This document shows positions 8,508 to 18,120 of a DNA stretch of 64,000 bases, in pieces. The DNA is taken from NCBI RefSeq assembly GCF_019511445.1, contig NZ_JAEUAN010000010.1:152489-216488 (forward strand), given 5' to 3'. The notes beneath the pieces were generated by a model. The model was not told the origin of the DNA, searched no databases, and saw nothing but the letters and a program-made list of their open reading frames with translations. Made by a program: the position numbers and the translations under genes. Within the stretch, counting starts at the first letter, position 1. Each line of letters begins with the position of its first letter. This DNA comes from Aliirhizobium wenxiniae (GTDB lineage Bacteria > Pseudomonadota > Alphaproteobacteria > Rhizobiales > Rhizobiaceae).

Positions 8508-9562
8508 TTACCTGATCCTGCTTTGCAGGAGCTCACCCGGTTGTTCCAGAACCGGATATGCGGTTGCTGCGACCAGATGTGAATTCAATTGCTTGAGGTC
8601 GCGCAGCAAATCGAGATGGAGCGAACTTGTTTCCGAGGCATCGAAATCTCCTTTCCGAAGTAGCTCAAAATGTGCCGTGGTGCCGTCTCGCTCGACCTTT
8701 CTGAAAACGACCTTTCCTTCCGCCAGCATGCGGGCCAGGCGCTCGTCCTGCGACATGAACAGGGCGGCGGCGGTTTGCAGATTGGTCGCGAGGCGGTCGA
8801 AAAGAGTGTTCAGTTCGCTTCTGGAGTCTTTTGAGAAGGTCATGCCGCGCCGCGGACGCTTGGCGAGGTGTGGAAGCACATTCTGATCGAGCACATCACC
8901 CGCATGTTCCAGCCCGGTCGAAAAGATCAAAATCTCTTCCAGCCTGCGTTTGTCGGTATCGCTGAGTTCGTCGGGATCGATGGAGGTCAGGTAGATCTTG
9001 ACGGCGGTGTTGAGCCGATCGAGCACCCTATCCTGCTTGCGCAGCGCCGACAGCGCCCGGCGATCGTTCGACGAAAGCGCTGCTTTGGTGCCCGCCAGCA
9101 TCTCGTCCTGAATATCGACGATCCGCAACACTTCGCGGGCTGTCGCCTGCAGCGCGACGATCGGCGTTTCCTTGGCCGAGGGGTCGAGATAACGCGGCTG
9201 GCCTGGGTCGCTTTCATCGATGCGCTGCGGCATGAACCGGACCAGCGCATTCGCGAATGGCGTCAGGAAGGGCATGAACAATGCCGTCACGACGGCTTGA
9301 ACACCGTGTGGAAATTGGCCACCATGCGGCCGTCGCCGCTTGACCACGCTGCCATCAGGCCCGTCGCCGTGCTGCTTTGCAGAACGGCCGTGACCCACAT
9401 TCCGGCCAGAAAGGCCTTCATGCGGTTGCTCAGCGCATGTCCTAGAAAAGAGCGCAGCCCGGGACCGAAGGCGCGCTGTATGCCGGTCTGCACCATGCGC
9501 GTCCCCCAGAGAAGAAGCGCGATATGACCGGCGAGCGCGATCATGGCAAGGATGACGGACAT
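8508..9562 (-). pseudogene. Broken Na+/phosphate cotransporter (NptA/PhoU-domain type)
   Basis: The N-terminal part (9562 to about 9300) reads MSVILAMIALAGHIALLLWG and FLAGMWVTAVLQSSTATGLM, the first half of the Na/Pi cotransporter domain including its QSS motif. It then jumps to the final segment GRMVANFHTVF, so most of the membrane domain (roughly 200 residues in intact homologues) is missing. A one-base loss near 9294-9299 then shifts the frame: TTCAAG-CCGTC in place of an expected Asn-Ala codon pair. From there VVTALFMPFLTPFANALV and an intact PhoU-like helical C-terminal domain continue to 8508. Two independent lesions make function unlikely. Intact relatives are about 540-550 residues. 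Confidence 0.8.
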
Positions 9563-9668
9563 ATCGGCATTCCACTTGCAGGTAGAAGATATCGATTAGC
9601 TGGCTAACGATATCCCCCGTGTCTGGTAATCAACCGCCGGCCGGAAATTTCCCATCGTTCCGGACCAT

Positions 9669-10706
9669 TCATCCCTGCAGGCGTTTTCCGTCGCCGTCGA
9701 AAAGATGGAAGCGATCCGCAGCGGCGGTCAGTTCCTTGCTTTCTCCAATGCCTATCACCGAGCGGCCGGGAACGCGAAAAACCACCGTGCTGCCATCCTC
9801 TGTCGCTCCATGAACGTAACTTTCGGCGCCGACAAGTTCGACTGCAATCACCTGCACCTTGATGCGGAAACCATCGGTGGATGAAGCGTCGGCGATGACA
9901 AGATCCTCGGGTCGCACGCCGATCATCGCCACGTTGGACGGCCAGCTGACGCCAGCACCGTGACTACCGGCCGGTTTCATCAGGTTCATTGATGGAGAAC
10001 CGATAAAGGTGGCGACGAATGTGGTGGCCGGCTTTTCGTAAAGCTCGATCGGCGTACCGACCTGCTCGATGCGCCCGGCGTTGAGCACCACCAACCGGTC
10101 GGCCAGCGTCATCGCCTCCATCTGGTCGTGGGTGACATAGATCGATGTTGTTTCGAGCGAACGCTGAAGCCTGCGGATTTCCACCCGCATCTGCACGCGC
10201 AGCTTTGCGTCCAAGTTGGAGAGCGGTTCGTCGAACAGAAAGGCCGATGGTTTGCGCACGATGGCGCGGCCCATGGCCACACGCTGGCGCTGGCCGCCCG
10301 AGAGCTGTCGCGGTTTTCGTTCGAGAAACTGCTCGATTTCCAGCGCTCGCGCCGCTTCCGTGATGCGCCGGTCGATCTCGTCTTTTGGCGTGTTGCGGTT
10401 TTTCAGGCCATAAGCGAGGTTTTGACGCACCGTCATATGCGGATAAAGCGCGTAGTTCTGGAACACCATGGCGATATCGCGTTCCGATGGTTCCAGAGTG
10501 TTGACGCGCCTCCCTGCAATCGTCACGTCGCCAGAGGTGATGCTTTCGAGGCCTGCGACCATGCGCAGAAGGGTCGATTTTCCGCAGCCGGACGGGCCGA
10601 CCAGCACGATCATCTCGCCATCGGCGATGTCCAGCGACACGCCCTTGATCGCCTCGATATTGGTGCCATAGACCTTGCGGACGTCTTTCAGTTCAATCGT
10701 AGCCAT
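9669..10706 (-). CDS. ugpC: ABC importer ATPase, UgpC/MalK type
   Basis: A 345-residue nucleotide-binding subunit. Walker A is GPSGCGKST (about residues 37-45), the signature is [15 protein letters not shown], Walker B is [15 protein letters not shown] and the H-loop is YVTHDQMEA. About 100 further residues form the regulatory OB/TOBE domain of the CUT1 family. The start at 10706 ([14 protein letters not shown]) overlaps the stop of the upstream permease gene. It powers uptake through the two permeases encoded just upstream. Members of this subfamily serve sn-glycerol-3-phosphate, glycerophosphodiesters or oligosaccharides. The context here favours a phosphorylated polyol. Confidence 0.88.
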   Translation of the reverse strand: MATIELKDVRKVYGTNIEAIKGVSLDIADGEMIVLVGPSGCGKSTLLRMVAGLESITSGDVTIAGRRVNTLEPSERDIAMVFQNYALYPHMTVRQNLAYGLKNRNTPKDEIDRRITEAARALEIEQFLERKPRQLSGGQRQRVAMGRAIVRKPSAFLFDEPLSNLDAKLRVQMRVEIRRLQRSLETTSIYVTHDQMEAMTLADRLVVLNAGRIEQVGTPIELYEKPATTFVATFIGSPSMNLMKPAGSHGAGVSWPSNVAMIGVRPEDLVIADASSTDGFRIKVQVIAVELVGAESYVHGATEDGSTVVFRVPGRSVIGIGESKELTAAADRFHLFDGDGKRLQG

Positions 10707-11554
10707 TATTTTTCGGTCTCCACCAAACCCTTGACGAACCAGCGCTGCATCAGCACCACGACGATGACGGGAGGAATGATCGCCAGGATCGCCGTCACCA
10801 TCACATAGTTCCACGGCGTCGAGGCATCTGCGAAATCCACCATGCGGCGCAGGCCGATGATGATCGTGTTCATGTCGGCCCTGTCAGTGACGAGCAGCGG
10901 CCAGAGATATTGCGTCCATCCGTAGATGAAGAGGATGACGAACAGCGCCGCGATATTGGTCATCGACAGCGGCAGAAGAATATCCTTCATGAAGCGGAAC
11001 GGACCGGCATTGTCGATCCGCGCGGCTTCCACCATCTCGCCCGGTATAGTCAGGAAAAACTGCCGGAACAGGAAGGTCGCCGTCGCCGATGCCATCAGCG
11101 GCAGGGTGAGGCCCGCATAGGTGTTCAAGAGGCCAAGATCGACGAGCACCTTGTAGGTCGGCAGGATGCGTACTTCCACCGGCAGCATCAGCGTGATGAA
11201 GATCATCCAGAAAAAGCCCATGCGGAACGGAAAGCGAAAGAACACGATCGCAAAGGCCGACAGGAAGGAGATGACGATCTTGCCGATGGCAATGGCGACC
11301 GCGACGACAAAACTGTTGAACAGCAGCCGTTCGAGACTGACACCGACGACACGCTCGACACCGCCGGAAATGGACTCTGAATAATTCTCCATCATGTGGC
11401 CGCCGGGCAGAAGCGACAGCGGCGGCCTGATTATGGCACCGGATGGCGCCGTCGAGGCGATGAACGTGTAGTAGATCGGGAAGGCGACGATAATGATGCC
11501 GAGGATCAGCATCAGATGCGCTATGAGGCTGGCGATTGGTCTGTTTTCGATCAT
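10706..11554 (-). CDS. ugpE: ABC importer permease, UgpE type
   Basis: A 282-residue inner-membrane protein with six predicted spans. The cytoplasmic coupling (EAA) loop is [40 protein letters not shown] is characteristic of the UgpE branch of CUT1 permeases. It pairs with the UgpA-like permease encoded nine bases upstream. The ATPase gene follows with overlapping stop and start codons, so the genes are translationally coupled. Confidence 0.87.
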   Translation of the reverse strand: MIENRPIASLIAHLMLILGIIIVAFPIYYTFIASTAPSGAIIRPPLSLLPGGHMMENYSESISGGVERVVGVSLERLLFNSFVVAVAIAIGKIVISFLSAFAIVFFRFPFRMGFFWMIFITLMLPVEVRILPTYKVLVDLGLLNTYAGLTLPLMASATATFLFRQFFLTIPGEMVEAARIDNAGPFRFMKDILLPLSMTNIAALFVILFIYGWTQYLWPLLVTDRADMNTIIIGLRRMVDFADASTPWNYVMVTAILAIIPPVIVVVLMQRWFVKGLVETEK

Positions 11555-11563
11555 CTTTACACC

Positions 11564-12445
11564 TCACCCATAATGCACGCGCCGCTCGACGAAGCGGAAC
11601 TGGAAGGCGGTCAGCGCAATGACGATGATCATCAGGATGACCGACTGGGCGGCCGACGAGCCGAGATTGAGGTTCACGAAACCGTCGTTATAGACCTTGT
11701 AGACCAGCGTTTCCGTGGCCTTGGCGGGTCCACCACCAGTCACCGAATGGATGATGCCAAAGGTGTCGAAAAACGCGTAGACGGTGTTGACCACAAGCAG
11801 GAAGAAGGTGGTGGGCGCCAGCAGCGGAAACACGATCGTCCAGAAGCGGCGCGATCCGCGCGCGCCATCAATGGACGCGGCCTCAAGCAGCGACTTCGGA
11901 ATGGCCTGCAGGCCGGCGACGAAGAACAGAAAATTGTAGCTGATCTGTTTCCAGGCGGCGGCCACCACGACCAGCGCCATCGCCTGATCGCCGTCCAGGA
12001 GCGGATCCCAGGCAATGCCGTTGCGGCGCAGGATATAGGCGAACGTGCCCATGGCCGGGTTGAACATGAACAGCCACAACATGCCGGCGACCGCGGGCGC
12101 CACCGCATAGGGGATGATCATCATCGTGCGGTAAAACCCTTTTCCGCGCACGACGAGATCGGCGGCGGTTGCCAGCAGCAGCGCGATGCCCATGGAGAGC
12201 ACGGCAGTGGCTATACTGAAGACGACGGTGACGCGCAGCGCATGCAGATAATTGGCGTCCGACAGGATCGTCGTGAAATTGGCAAGGCCCACAAAGGTGC
12301 TCTGCAGCCCGAACGGGTCTTCCCGCATGGCCGATTGGTAAAGCGCCTGGCTGGCCGGCCAGAAGAAAAAGACGATGGTCAGCACGATCTGTGGCGCGAC
12401 CAGAAAATAGGGAAGGATCTTGTTCGGAAAGACGGTGCTTTGCAC
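11564..12445 (-). CDS. ugpA: ABC importer permease, UgpA type
   Basis: A 293-residue permease with six spans. The coupling loop reads [20 protein letters not shown], and TEIL-like tail residues [13 protein letters not shown] fit the UgpA/MalF-like branch. Together with the UgpE-like protein it should form the membrane channel. It lies downstream of a strong intercistronic hairpin that follows the binding-protein gene, an arrangement often linked to higher expression of the binding protein than of the membrane parts. Confidence 0.87.
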   Translation of the reverse strand: MQSTVFPNKILPYFLVAPQIVLTIVFFFWPASQALYQSAMREDPFGLQSTFVGLANFTTILSDANYLHALRVTVVFSIATAVLSMGIALLLATAADLVVRGKGFYRTMMIIPYAVAPAVAGMLWLFMFNPAMGTFAYILRRNGIAWDPLLDGDQAMALVVVAAAWKQISYNFLFFVAGLQAIPKSLLEAASIDGARGSRRFWTIVFPLLAPTTFFLLVVNTVYAFFDTFGIIHSVTGGGPAKATETLVYKVYNDGFVNLNLGSSAAQSVILMIIVIALTAFQFRFVERRVHYG

Positions 12446-12471
12446 GGGCAGGCTCCTTGAGGATCAGGAAA

Positions 12472-12502
12472 GCCGCCCGCATGTTTGTGCCATGTGGGCG
12501 GC
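12472..12502 (-). promoter_or_regulatory. Intercistronic hairpin between binding protein and permease
   Basis: A 12-bp stem (GCCGCCCGCATG / CATGTGGGCGGC, one mismatch) surrounds a 7-base loop just after the ugpB-like stop. There is no T-run, so it more likely stabilises the upstream mRNA or causes partial attenuation than full termination. Confidence 0.6.
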
Positions 12503-12513
12503 GAAGACCGATG

Positions 12514-13818
12514 TCAGTTGCCGAGCGCCTGCTGGATTGCCGCATTGCCGCGTTCGACGGATTTATCGAGAGCAGCCTTGGCGTCCTGCTTGCCGGCGAG
12601 CATGGCCTCGAACTCCTCGTTCATGATGTCACGCACCTGCGGCAGGTTGACGAGGCGCACGCCCTTGGAGTTTTCGGTCGGTGCCTTGCCCATCATCTGC
12701 AGGAGCGGCGTCTCGCGGCCCGGGTTCTTGTCGTAGAAGCCGGATTTCTTGGTATCTTCGTAAGCGGCCATCGTCACCGGCATGTAACCTGAGACCTGAT
12801 GCAGGCGGGCCTGGATCTTGGTCTGCGACAGGAAGTTGAAAAAGGTGGCGACGCCTTTGTATTCCGCATCGCTCTTGCCGCCGAAGACCCACAGGCTCGC
12901 TCCGCCCGGAATGGTGTTCTGCGGGCGGCCTTCACCCTCATAATAGGGCAGCTGGCCTATGCCGTATTTCATGCCGGATTTGATGATATCGCCGAGCCCA
13001 CCGGAGGATTCCGTCAAGATGCCGCATTCGCCGGAGGTGAACAGCTGCTTGGCTTCCGACGTGCGGCCGCCATAGCGGAAGGTGCCATCCTTGGCGAGAT
13101 CGGCGATCGACTGGAAATGCTTGACGAAGGGCTCGGAGTTGAAGGCGAGCTTGACGTTGGTGCCGCCGAGACCGTTTTCATCGCTCGCATAGGAGAGGTT
13201 GTTCCAGGCGGCGAAATTTTCCGTCTGGATCCAGGTCAGCCATGTGGAGGTGAAACCGCAATTGGCGGCGCCGCTGGACTTGATCTTCTTGGCGGCCTCA
13301 AAGACTTCCGGCCATGTCTTTGGTGGCGCATCGGCGTTCAGTCCGGCTTTTTCAAATACGTCCTTGTTGTAATAGAGGATGGGTGAGGACGAGTTGTAGG
13401 GAAAGGACAGCATCGTGCCATCAGGCTTCGAATAATAGGCGACGATGCCGGGCAGATATTGCGCCTTGTCGAACTTGAAGCCGCCCTTTTCCAGGACCTC
13501 GGCCACGGGCACGATGGCACCCTGCGCGCCCATCATCACGCCGGTTCCGACATCAAAAACCTGGATGATGGCAGGTGGCTGCTTGGCACGGAAGGCGGCA
13601 ATGCCGGCGTTCAGCGTTTCCGGATAGGTGCCCTTGAACACCGGCACGATCTTGAAGTCGGACTGGCTTTCGTTGAACTCCTTGGCCAGCTGGTCGACGA
13701 CCTCGTTATTGGCGCCTGTCATGGCGTGCCACCACGAGATTTCCGTGGCGGCGAGCGCGCTCGATGCCATAAGTGTCAAGGCTGCGGTTGAAAGAACTGA
13801 TGCAAAAGCGGTTTTCAT
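12514..13818 (-). CDS. ugpB: ABC importer substrate-binding protein, UgpB type
   Basis: A 434-residue periplasmic binding protein. The ATG at 13816-13818 gives a clean signal peptide (MKTAFASVLSTAALTLMASS, cleavage after ALA). The mature protein begins TEISWWHAMTGANNEVVDQL, the hallmark of glycerol-3-phosphate-binding UgpB proteins. YKGVATFFNFLSQTKIQARL and SGYMPVTMAAYE near the C-terminus are also UgpB-like. The family binds sn-glycerol-3-phosphate or glycerophosphodiesters. The neighbouring phosphatase and second importer suggest a related phosphorylated ligand. It starts its own sub-array of four genes but lies on the same strand as the preceding importer. Confidence 0.87.
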   Translation of the reverse strand: MKTAFASVLSTAALTLMASSALAATEISWWHAMTGANNEVVDQLAKEFNESQSDFKIVPVFKGTYPETLNAGIAAFRAKQPPAIIQVFDVGTGVMMGAQGAIVPVAEVLEKGGFKFDKAQYLPGIVAYYSKPDGTMLSFPYNSSSPILYYNKDVFEKAGLNADAPPKTWPEVFEAAKKIKSSGAANCGFTSTWLTWIQTENFAAWNNLSYASDENGLGGTNVKLAFNSEPFVKHFQSIADLAKDGTFRYGGRTSEAKQLFTSGECGILTESSGGLGDIIKSGMKYGIGQLPYYEGEGRPQNTIPGGASLWVFGGKSDAEYKGVATFFNFLSQTKIQARLHQVSGYMPVTMAAYEDTKKSGFYDKNPGRETPLLQMMGKAPTENSKGVRLVNLPQVRDIMNEEFEAMLAGKQDAKAALDKSVERGNAAIQQALGN

Positions 13819-13852
13819 GGTCGATTTCCTCCCTTTCCATGAATTGGCCTGC

Positions 13853-13893
13853 CGCCATCTGGCGGTATGTTGCGAGACCCTCCCCGGTCTCGC
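13853..13893 (-). promoter_or_regulatory. Paired hairpins upstream of the ugpB-like gene
   Basis: Two stems lie between the phosphatase stop and the ugpB-like start: CCGCCA-TC-TGGCGG (13853-13866) and GCGAGACC-N6-GGTCTCGC (13872-13893). Neither has a T-run. They may set relative expression of the two importers, or insulate a promoter for the second. Confidence 0.45.
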
Positions 13894-13923
13894 CATTGCT
13901 GACGGGTGTTGTCGCCAGTGCCT

Positions 13924-14745
13924 TCAGGCGGCGGCGACGCCTGTCTTGCCGATCCCGGCGATCCTGCGCAGGTCGTCTATCGCGCCCGGTCCCGCCGCCA
14001 GGACGGGAGCGCCTTTCGTGAGCCGCTCGCCATCGCAGGGAAACGGCAGAAACCAGCCGCCCGCCTCGCGCACGAGGCAATAGCCGCCAAGGCAATCCCA
14101 AGCGTGCATGTAAGGCTCATAATACCCCACAAGCCGGCCGGCGGCGACATAGGCGAGCATCAATGCGCCCGAGCCCAACCGCACGAAATTGCCACCGCTT
14201 GCCAAAAGGTCCTCAACGATCTTTCCAACCGATGCCGGCGTGACATGATGGTTGGCGCCGATGCCGGTGACGGCGTTGCGAATTGTCTTGATGCTCTCGA
14301 GCTTCAGCGACCTGCCATTCAACGTTGCGCCCATGCCGGATGCGCCGGAATACAGTTCGTCATGGCAGGGCACATGGATGACGCCCACCACCGGCTCGCC
14401 CTTGTAGAGAACGGCAATCGATACGCACCAGTTCGGCATGCCGTGAACGAAGGGGCTGGTGCCGTCGATCGGGTCCACCACCCAGGTAAAACCGCTGTCG
14501 CCTGCGGTCAGCCCGTATTCCTCGCCGAGAAAACCATCGGCCGGAAACGCCTCTCCCGTCCTTTCCCGGATCAGGTCCTCCACGTTGCGGTCGGCGATCG
14601 AGACGACATCCTGCGGATCGCCCTTGATCTCGATCACCAGCGTATCACGGCGCCGGTAATAACCGAGCGCCAGCTTACCGGCCTCGACGGCAATGTTTTC
14701 CGCCAGTTTGTGGCGTTTGACGATCTCATCCTGTTCCGATGTCAT
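13924..14745 (-). CDS. Inositol-monophosphatase-family phosphatase
   Basis: A 273-residue Mg-dependent, lithium-sensitive-type phosphatase. Metal-binding motifs are complete: GEE at 74-76, WVVDPIDGTSPF with DPIDGT at 91-96, and HAWDCLGG with WD at 216-217. The family hydrolyses inositol-1-phosphate, histidinol phosphate, sugar bisphosphates or glycerol phosphates. The ATG at 14745 is preferred over a GTG at 14760, which would overlap the upstream gene; GAGGAT is suitably placed. It lies exactly between two ABC importers on the same strand, so the likely role is to dephosphorylate what they bring in. Histidinol phosphatase is unlikely without other his genes. Confidence 0.85.
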   Translation of the reverse strand: MTSEQDEIVKRHKLAENIAVEAGKLALGYYRRRDTLVIEIKGDPQDVVSIADRNVEDLIRERTGEAFPADGFLGEEYGLTAGDSGFTWVVDPIDGTSPFVHGMPNWCVSIAVLYKGEPVVGVIHVPCHDELYSGASGMGATLNGRSLKLESIKTIRNAVTGIGANHHVTPASVGKIVEDLLASGGNFVRLGSGALMLAYVAAGRLVGYYEPYMHAWDCLGGYCLVREAGGWFLPFPCDGERLTKGAPVLAAGPGAIDDLRRIAGIGKTGVAAA

Positions 14746-14756
14746 GGGGAAAATCC

Positions 14757-15815
14757 TCACTGCGCGATGATGGCGATGCCGCGGTTTTTCAGGCCGATGG
14801 CAACCCGCGTGCCGGGGGCAAGTGGGCGGTCGACCGACGGGTCCACGATAAACAGGGTCCCGCCACTCGTTTCCGCCTCGTATTCGATATGATCGCCGAG
14901 ATAGGCCGCATGGCTGATGCGCCCCGGAAAGGCTGCCGTTTCAGCCGGTTCCAGCGTGATCGCGCTCGGCCGCACGGCAAGCTGGCTCTTGCCGGGCCGG
15001 GCACCACGCGCCGGTACGACATGGTGCAGGCCCTCGATGCTGATCGTCGCCTCGCTGCTGCTGATGCCGATCACCTCGCAGGGCACGACATTCGCTTCGC
15101 CGATAAAATCGGCAATGAAAGGCGAGGCCGGTGCTTCGTATAGTTCGCGCGGCGAACCCTGCTGGGCGATCTCGCCATCCTTCATGACAATGATCTGGTC
15201 GGAGACGGCCAGTGCCTCATCCTGATCGTGCGTTACGTAAACGGCGGTGAACTGCAGCCGCTGCTGAAGCTCGCGGATTTCCGTGCGCACCCGGCGGCGA
15301 AGGCGGGCGTCGAGATTGGAAAGCGGCTCGTCGAGCAGCAGGACCTGCGGTTCGAGAACCAGCGCGCGGGCAACGGCCACACGCTGCTGCTGCCCACCCG
15401 ACAGTTCTGCCGGAAGCCGCCCGCCCATGCCGGCGAGGCCGACGAGTTCGAGCCCGTGTTCCGCCTTCTGTCGCGCTTCCTTTTTTGAATAGCCGGAGGA
15501 TTCCAGCCCATAGGCAACATTGTCGAGCGAATTCATGTGCGGAAACAATGCGTAGGACTGGAACACCATGGACACGTCGCGCTCGTTGGCGGGCAGCATG
15601 GTCACATCCTTGCCGCCGATCAGGATGCGGCCGGAAGTCGGATGTTCGAGGCCAGCCAGCATGCGCAGCGTCGTCGTCTTGCCGCAGCCGGAAGGGCCGA
15701 GCAGCGTCACCAGCGTTCCGGGCTGAACCGTCAGCGACAGGTCATGGATGGCCGTGAAGGAACCAAATGATTTGCGGACATTCTGGAACGTGACCGAACC
15801 GGCGCTTCTGGTCAT
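14757..15815 (-). CDS. ABC importer ATPase, FbpC/AfuC/PotA type
   Basis: A 352-residue ATPase. Walker A is GPSGCGKTT, the signature [15 protein letters not shown], Walker [15 protein letters not shown] and the H-loop YVTHDQDEA. A C-terminal TOBE-type domain follows. It overlaps the double-length permease gene by four bases (ATGA), so the two are coupled. Relatives serve ferric iron (FbpC), hexose or heptose phosphates (AfuC), aminoethylphosphonate or polyamines. The adjoining phosphatase and Ugp system make a phosphorylated ligand the better guess. Confidence 0.86.
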   Translation of the reverse strand: MTRSAGSVTFQNVRKSFGSFTAIHDLSLTVQPGTLVTLLGPSGCGKTTTLRMLAGLEHPTSGRILIGGKDVTMLPANERDVSMVFQSYALFPHMNSLDNVAYGLESSGYSKKEARQKAEHGLELVGLAGMGGRLPAELSGGQQQRVAVARALVLEPQVLLLDEPLSNLDARLRRRVRTEIRELQQRLQFTAVYVTHDQDEALAVSDQIIVMKDGEIAQQGSPRELYEAPASPFIADFIGEANVVPCEVIGISSSEATISIEGLHHVVPARGARPGKSQLAVRPSAITLEPAETAAFPGRISHAAYLGDHIEYEAETSGGTLFIVDPSVDRPLAPGTRVAIGLKNRGIAIIAQ

Positions 15816-18079
15816 GCGGTTTTCTCCTCGGAAATGACGGGAAGGGTCGTCTGATTGAGGCCGGCAACACGGTTTTCACGCCGCAATCGCCGCTCGCCGA
15901 CCAGAAGCTGGAAACCGGTGATGACGGTGATCATCACCACGATCAGCATGGAGGAATAGGCGATGGCCACGCCGTACTCGCCGTTTTCGACCAGTCCGAC
16001 GATATAGGATGTCGCCATGTTGTATTGCGCGCTGACGAGGAACACGACGGCGCTGATCGAGGTGATGGCGCGCACGAAGGAATAGACGAGAGCTGCCGTG
16101 ATCGCCGGGCGCAGCAGCGGCAGGATGACCTTGCGGGCGGTGCGGAAACTGGTGGCGCGCAATGTCATCGAGGCTTCGTCGAGGCTCTTGTCTAGCTGGC
16201 TCATCGCCGCGATGCCGCCGCGCACGCCGACCGGCATGTTCCGGAAAACAAAGCAGGCGATCAGGATCAGCGCCGTGCCGGTCATTTCTAGCGGCGGCAG
16301 GTTGAAGGCCATGATGTAGCTGATGCCAATGACCGTGCCGGGAATGGCAAAACTCATCATCAGTGCGAATTCGAAAAGTTCGCGGCCCGCGAATTTCTGC
16401 CGCACGATCACGTAGGCCGTGGCAAGCCCGACGGCCGCCGTCAGCGGCGCGGCGATCAGCGCGATTTCCATCGTTGTCCAGAAAGAGTTCCAGGCGACGC
16501 CGGTCCAGACCAGCGAACCATCGCGCAACGTGATGGAAAAGGCCTTGGTGTAGTGCGCAAGCGTCAGGCTGTTGTCGAGGCCCCAGGTTTTGACGAAGCC
16601 GCCGAACAGGATCATGCCGTAAACGACAAGGGTGAAGATCATCCACGGGATGACCACGGCATGCACACCGATCGACAGCGGCCGAGGGAGCGCGACATGC
16701 GCCCCGCTATCGCCCTTGCCGGTGACGGTGGCGAAATTTTTGCCGGACAGCCAAATGCGCTGGGCAAGGAAGGCCGACAGGGTGAAGGCAAGCAGGATCA
16801 TGGCAAGCACGGCGGCGCGGGCCGGATCATTTTGCGAGCCGACCACGGCGAAGAAAATTTCCGTCGACAGCACACCGTGGCTACCGCCGAGCACGAGCGG
16901 ATTGCCGAAATCGGCCATGCTTTCGATAAAACCGATCAGAAAGGCGTTCGCGAGACCAGGTTTCATCAGCGGCAGAGAGACACGCCAGAACGTGCGCCAG
17001 CGGCCGGCGCGTAAGGTCTGCGAGGCCTCTTCCATCGAGGGGCTGACACCTTCGACCACACCGATCAGCACAAGGAAGGAGATCGGCGTGAATGACAGGA
17101 CCTGTGCGATCCAGATACCGGTCAAGCCATAAAGCCAGCGGCTCGGTTCGATGCCGAACGTGGTGGAGAGGCCCTGTGTGACGATGCCGGCGCGGCCGAA
17201 GAGGAGGGTGAGGGCAAGGCCGATCACGAAGGGCGGTGTGATGATCGGCAGGATGGTGAGGAGCCTCAGGCCCTTCTTGAAGGGAAAGCGCGTGCGGGTG
17301 GCGACCAGCGCAAAGGCAAGGCCGAGCGCGGTCGAGCCGGCCGCCGTCATGATGGCGAGGAACAGCGTGCGCCAGGCCACGCCGCAGCGTGCCCCGCCGA
17401 TCACGCAATCGAGGCTCCAGATCGACGGATCGACGATGTTGCGGGAAAACCCTTCGAAACTGACTGAGCCGTCGAAATCCTGAAAGGCGCCGATAAACAT
17501 CGAACCGATCGGATAAAACACGAAGACGGCGACGAGAAAGACCAGCATGGAAATGGTGGCGACCACGAAGGCATCGCCGCGCATGACGCCGCGTTCGGCA
17601 AGGCCGAAGGCAAACATCAACACGAAGCAGATGGCGGATAGAATAGCGCCTGCCCCCATCGACGGCTGACCGTCGGCAAGCTGGCCAAAGATGGTTTCGC
17701 TAATCGTCCAGGTGAAACCGGTGATCCCGATCGCAAGCCCCTGCAGGGCAAGGGAAGCGACGCCGAAGGCGCCGGCAAGGGCGAGCATTTTTCCCCGCCG
17801 CATCGGATCGGCAGTGAAACGCGCGGCAAGCGCAAGCCCGTAAGCGCAAAGAACCGCGACCAGCCAGACATGGCCATGCAGAAAAATCTGCAGGAAACCG
17901 GGTGCCGCCGCCGGTTCGCCGGGGAAACCGGAGAGCCACGTGAAGGCATAAAATCCCTGTTCGATGCGATACCAGGGAAGGAGCAGCATCGCGGCAGCGC
18001 CAAGCGCCAGCACGATATCCAGTCTGCGATTGCGATTGTTCATGGTTGATGCGACCTCATCACGTGACAAGTCGATCAT
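15812..18079 (-). CDS. ABC importer double permease, FbpB/AfuB type
   Basis: A 755-residue protein carrying two fused permease domains, the normal layout for FbpB/AfuB/ThiP transporters. Each half has its own coupling loop: EEASQTLRAGRWRTFWRVSL in the first and DEASMTLRATSFRTARKVIL in the second. An extra hydrophobic N-terminal region of about 180 residues with several spans precedes the first transporter domain and makes the protein longer than typical FbpB (about 500-700). The start could be 18079 or the later ATG at 18043 (MNNRNRRLDIV); the latter gives a more usual N-terminus. Confidence 0.86.
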   Translation of the reverse strand: MIDLSRDEVASTMNNRNRRLDIVLALGAAAMLLLPWYRIEQGFYAFTWLSGFPGEPAAAPGFLQIFLHGHVWLVAVLCAYGLALAARFTADPMRRGKMLALAGAFGVASLALQGLAIGITGFTWTISETIFGQLADGQPSMGAGAILSAICFVLMFAFGLAERGVMRGDAFVVATISMLVFLVAVFVFYPIGSMFIGAFQDFDGSVSFEGFSRNIVDPSIWSLDCVIGGARCGVAWRTLFLAIMTAAGSTALGLAFALVATRTRFPFKKGLRLLTILPIITPPFVIGLALTLLFGRAGIVTQGLSTTFGIEPSRWLYGLTGIWIAQVLSFTPISFLVLIGVVEGVSPSMEEASQTLRAGRWRTFWRVSLPLMKPGLANAFLIGFIESMADFGNPLVLGGSHGVLSTEIFFAVVGSQNDPARAAVLAMILLAFTLSAFLAQRIWLSGKNFATVTGKGDSGAHVALPRPLSIGVHAVVIPWMIFTLVVYGMILFGGFVKTWGLDNSLTLAHYTKAFSITLRDGSLVWTGVAWNSFWTTMEIALIAAPLTAAVGLATAYVIVRQKFAGRELFEFALMMSFAIPGTVIGISYIMAFNLPPLEMTGTALILIACFVFRNMPVGVRGGIAAMSQLDKSLDEASMTLRATSFRTARKVILPLLRPAITAALVYSFVRAITSISAVVFLVSAQYNMATSYIVGLVENGEYGVAIAYSSMLIVVMITVITGFQLLVGERRLRRENRVAGLNQTTLPVISEEKTA

Positions 18080-18106
18080 GCCGCGCCCCGGCTACCGAAG
18101 CGCGGC
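18080..18106 (-). promoter_or_regulatory. Intercistronic hairpin after the AfuA-like gene
   Basis: GCCGCGC and GCGCGGC form a 7-bp stem with a 13-base loop just downstream of the binding-protein stop and overlapping the permease start region. It matches the position of the hairpin found after the UgpB-like gene in the same array. Confidence 0.45.
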
Positions 18107-18120
18107 AGAGACGGATGGGA

